Shown here piece after piece: positions 62,508 to 64,000 of a stretch of 64,000 nucleotides of DNA (positions are counted from its first letter, which is position 1; each line of letters begins with the position of its first letter). Below the pieces are notes generated by a model. That model saw only the letters and a list, made by a program, of their open reading frames with translations. It had not been told where the DNA came from and made no database searches. Origin of the DNA: Clostridiales bacterium (GTDB lineage: Bacteria; Bacillota; Clostridia; Christensenellales; Borkfalkiaceae); assembly GCA_015055805.1 (NCBI GenBank), contig SVHN01000001.1, positions 186,001 to 250,000 on the forward strand. The letters are read 5' to 3'. The translations under genes and the position numbers were made by a program.

Positions 62508-63632
62508 ATGGATAACCAAGTAAAACCCAACCGAGATGAAGTGGGGAAAAGTACGAGTATAATAGGCATTATAGTCAATTCTATTCTTGCCGTTGGAAAA
62601 ATAGTTCTAGGCATAATAAGCGGCGCAATATCGGTGCTAGCGGACGGGCTTAATAATTTAACCGATTGCGGTAGCAGTATAATATCTACGATATCTTTTA
62701 AGTTGTCGTCAAAACCTGCCGATAAAGAACACCCTTACGGACACGAACGTATAGAATACGTCTGTTCTTTGGCGGTTGCGTTTTTGATACTTTTAGTGGC
62801 GTTTGAAACCATAATGGAATCGGTCAATAAAATTATCGCACCGATAGGAGTGGACTTTTCTATCGTGTTAGTTTTGGTTTTAGTGGTGTCGATATTAGCA
62901 AAACTTTGCTTGTTTATTTATTATAGAGCAGTTGCTAAACGGATAAATTCCGACATATTAAAAGCAACTGCAACCGACAGTTTAACAGACAGCATTTCAA
63001 CCTTTGTGGTATTAGCGTCGTTATGCGTGTATAAATTTACGGGCGTAAACGTAGACGGTTACGCAGGGATCTTGGTCGCGGCGTTCATTGCCTATTCTGC
63101 GGTAGGGATACTTAAAGATATGTTTTCAAAACTCATAGGTCAAGCGGTAGACGAACAAATGCTTTTTGAGATAAAAAGAAAGATAATGACCTATACTGGG
63201 GTTTTAGGCGTTCACGACTTGTCCGTTTATAGTTACGGACCTAATAAGTACTTTGCCAGCGCGCATATCGAAGTTGATGCAAGTGTAGACGTGTTAGTTT
63301 CGCACGAACTCGTTGATTTTATAGAGAAAAGTTTTATTGAAGATACGAATATAGTTTTAACAGGACATTTAGACCCGATTGTAGTCGACGACGAAAGGGT
63401 AAACCAACTAAAAGAAAAGGTGGAAACAATAATAAATGAGATAAACGAATGTTTTACAATCCACGATTTTAGGGTGGTGTTCGGCGAAAACCGAACCAAC
63501 GTTTTGTTTGACGTGGCTGTTCCGTATGCGCTTATTGAAAATAAAAATCAAATAAAACAAACTATAGAAAAAAGAATAAAAACTCTTGGCGAACAATACT
63601 ACGCCGTAATCACGGTAGAGCCGACCAACTGA
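62508..63632 (+). CDS. Cation diffusion facilitator (CDF) metal transporter
   Basis: About 374 residues: six transmembrane helices in the first ~220 residues and a cytoplasmic ferredoxin-like domain at the C-terminus. Metal-site segments are LADGLNNLTDCGSS in helix 2 and ATATDSLTDSISTF in helix 5; PYGHERIEYV is a family hallmark. The second pattern has Asp residues suited to Mn, Zn or Co transport, but selectivity cannot be told from sequence. ATG 62508 with AGGGAAAAG upstream is preferred over the in-frame TTG at 62490. Confidence 0.92.
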   Translation: MDNQVKPNRDEVGKSTSIIGIIVNSILAVGKIVLGIISGAISVLADGLNNLTDCGSSIISTISFKLSSKPADKEHPYGHERIEYVCSLAVAFLILLVAFETIMESVNKIIAPIGVDFSIVLVLVLVVSILAKLCLFIYYRAVAKRINSDILKATATDSLTDSISTFVVLASLCVYKFTGVNVDGYAGILVAAFIAYSAVGILKDMFSKLIGQAVDEQMLFEIKRKIMTYTGVLGVHDLSVYSYGPNKYFASAHIEVDASVDVLVSHELVDFIEKSFIEDTNIVLTGHLDPIVVDDERVNQLKEKVETIINEINECFTIHDFRVVFGENRTNVLFDVAVPYALIENKNQIKQTIEKRIKTLGEQYYAVITVEPTN

Positions 63633-63651
63633 TACAAAGAAAAATCATATA

Positions 63652-63692
63652 TTATGCAAAAAAGAGCAAGCCACCTTGCTCTTTTTGCATAA
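63652..63692. terminator. Terminator after the CDF gene
   Basis: Long stem TTATGCAAAAAAGAGCAAG with its near-perfect complement at 63675-63692 (one bulged A) and loop CCAC; the T run is within the stem. Confidence 0.82.
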
Positions 63693-63747
63693 TAATTTAT
63701 TTAACTTGTAAAATAATATTCAGTTTTTTATAAATCGGGATTATCTA

Positions 63748-63776
63748 TTGACACCTTGTTTTTTATAATCTATAAT
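63748..63776 (+). promoter_or_regulatory. Promoter of the last, partial gene
   Basis: TTGACA (63748-63753), 17-bp spacer, TATAAT (63771-63776): full consensus. A second TATAAT at 63764-63769 is too close to the -35 box. Confidence 0.85.
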
Positions 63777-63820
63777 TTAATAAAGTTCAGCGAGTAAAAT
63801 AAAAAAGGTGTAACTAGCAA

Positions 63821-64000
63821 ATGAAAGATAAAAAAGAATTTGGATATATTTTAAGATATTATTTGCCCGTAGAGCCTAATTTTAGTGCAGAGTTTACTAA
63901 AAAGCGGTTTGATGAATTGCTAAGTTTTTGCAAAGAAAACAAAGTGGGGGCAGTAATCTTTTACGTCGCATTAGACCCTAACTTTTATTATATGCCCGAT
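63821..64000 (+). CDS. Unidentified protein, N-terminal 60 residues (partial)
   Basis: Begins MKDKKEFGYILRYYLPVEPN and runs off the right edge. AAGGTG lies 10 bases before the ATG. No signal peptide or transmembrane helix in the visible part; FTKKRFDELLSFCKENKVGA followed by VIFYVALD could be the first alpha-beta unit of a TIM barrel, as in some glycosidase-like proteins. That is a guess from pattern only. Confidence 0.7.
   Translation, partial: MKDKKEFGYILRYYLPVEPNFSAEFTKKRFDELLSFCKENKVGAVIFYVALDPNFYYMPD

Noticed and set aside
1..64000. CRISPR array, tRNA or rRNA genes
   Set aside because: I found no short regularly spaced repeats and no tRNA- or rRNA-like stretches on either strand; a dedicated RNA search was not possible.

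Overview
The window looks like the chromosome of a low-GC, strictly anaerobic Gram-positive bacterium of the class Clostridia, plausibly a gut Christensenellales-like lineage (the class is well supported by gene content, the order is an inference). Supporting signs are the yraN-rplS-comM-dprA-topA-trmFO-hslVU neighbourhood typical of Firmicutes, an Rnf complex, a PerR-type regulator with a reverse rubrerythrin and a rubredoxin, a second rubrerythrin, a GGGtGRT protein with its NifU-like partner, BspA-like lipoproteins, and near-consensus sigma-A promoters (TTGACA / TATAAT, 17 bp spacer). I see no rRNA, tRNA, CRISPR array, phage or insertion sequence.

Layout. 1-14,271 (+): housekeeping block: end of yraN, rplS, comM, dprA, topA, trmFO, hslV, hslU, hisS, an RseC-like membrane protein, thioredoxin, glyA, asnA, tcdA and a phosphodiesterase, densely packed with several overlaps. 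14,286-17,392 (+): one fused ABC-ATPase/FtsX permease with its own promoter and terminator. 17,407-23,548 (-): NusG-II protein, Gx-type transporter and the six Rnf subunits in the order C-D-G-E-A-B, an ion-pumping ferredoxin:NAD oxidoreductase. 23,705-25,060 (-): polytopic membrane protein of unknown function. 25,154-27,865 (+): galT-galE. 27,880-29,841 (+): nadE whose glutaminase domain lacks the catalytic cysteine. 29,872-31,210 (+): perR, reverse rubrerythrin, rubredoxin under a PerR-box promoter. 31,338-36,868 (+): BspA-like lipoprotein, VTT membrane protein plus OGG-like glycosylase, NifU-like/GGGtGRT pair, polysaccharide deacetylase. 36,878-39,596 (-): rubrerythrin and the radical-SAM/DUF4130 DNA-repair pair. 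39,653-42,390 (+): CapA-like protein and an M20 amidohydrolase.

42,410-61,566 is the most distinctive region. An AraC-family regulator (-) lies between two outward-pointing promoters, one for a metallophosphoesterase and one for a ten-gene carbohydrate locus. Both promoters carry the same 42-bp upstream element (35 of 42 identical) at exactly the same distance from the -10 box. The locus encodes a CUT1-type sugar ABC importer without ATPase, a 1353-aa lipoprotein with four copies of a ~250-aa domain, a surface lipoprotein resembling a glycosidase, a 49-aa peptide, a 762-aa secreted protein with two more copies of the same domain, an intracellular paralogue of the glycosidase-like lipoprotein, a Gfo/Idh/MocA dehydrogenase and a GH78-like rhamnosidase. 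The last domain copies of the two large proteins are nearly identical at DNA level. I infer a glycan capture, import and degradation system for a rhamnose- or uronate-type glycan that I cannot match to a described system. 61,576-64,000 (+): DUF1295 membrane protein, CDF metal transporter and the start of an unidentified gene.
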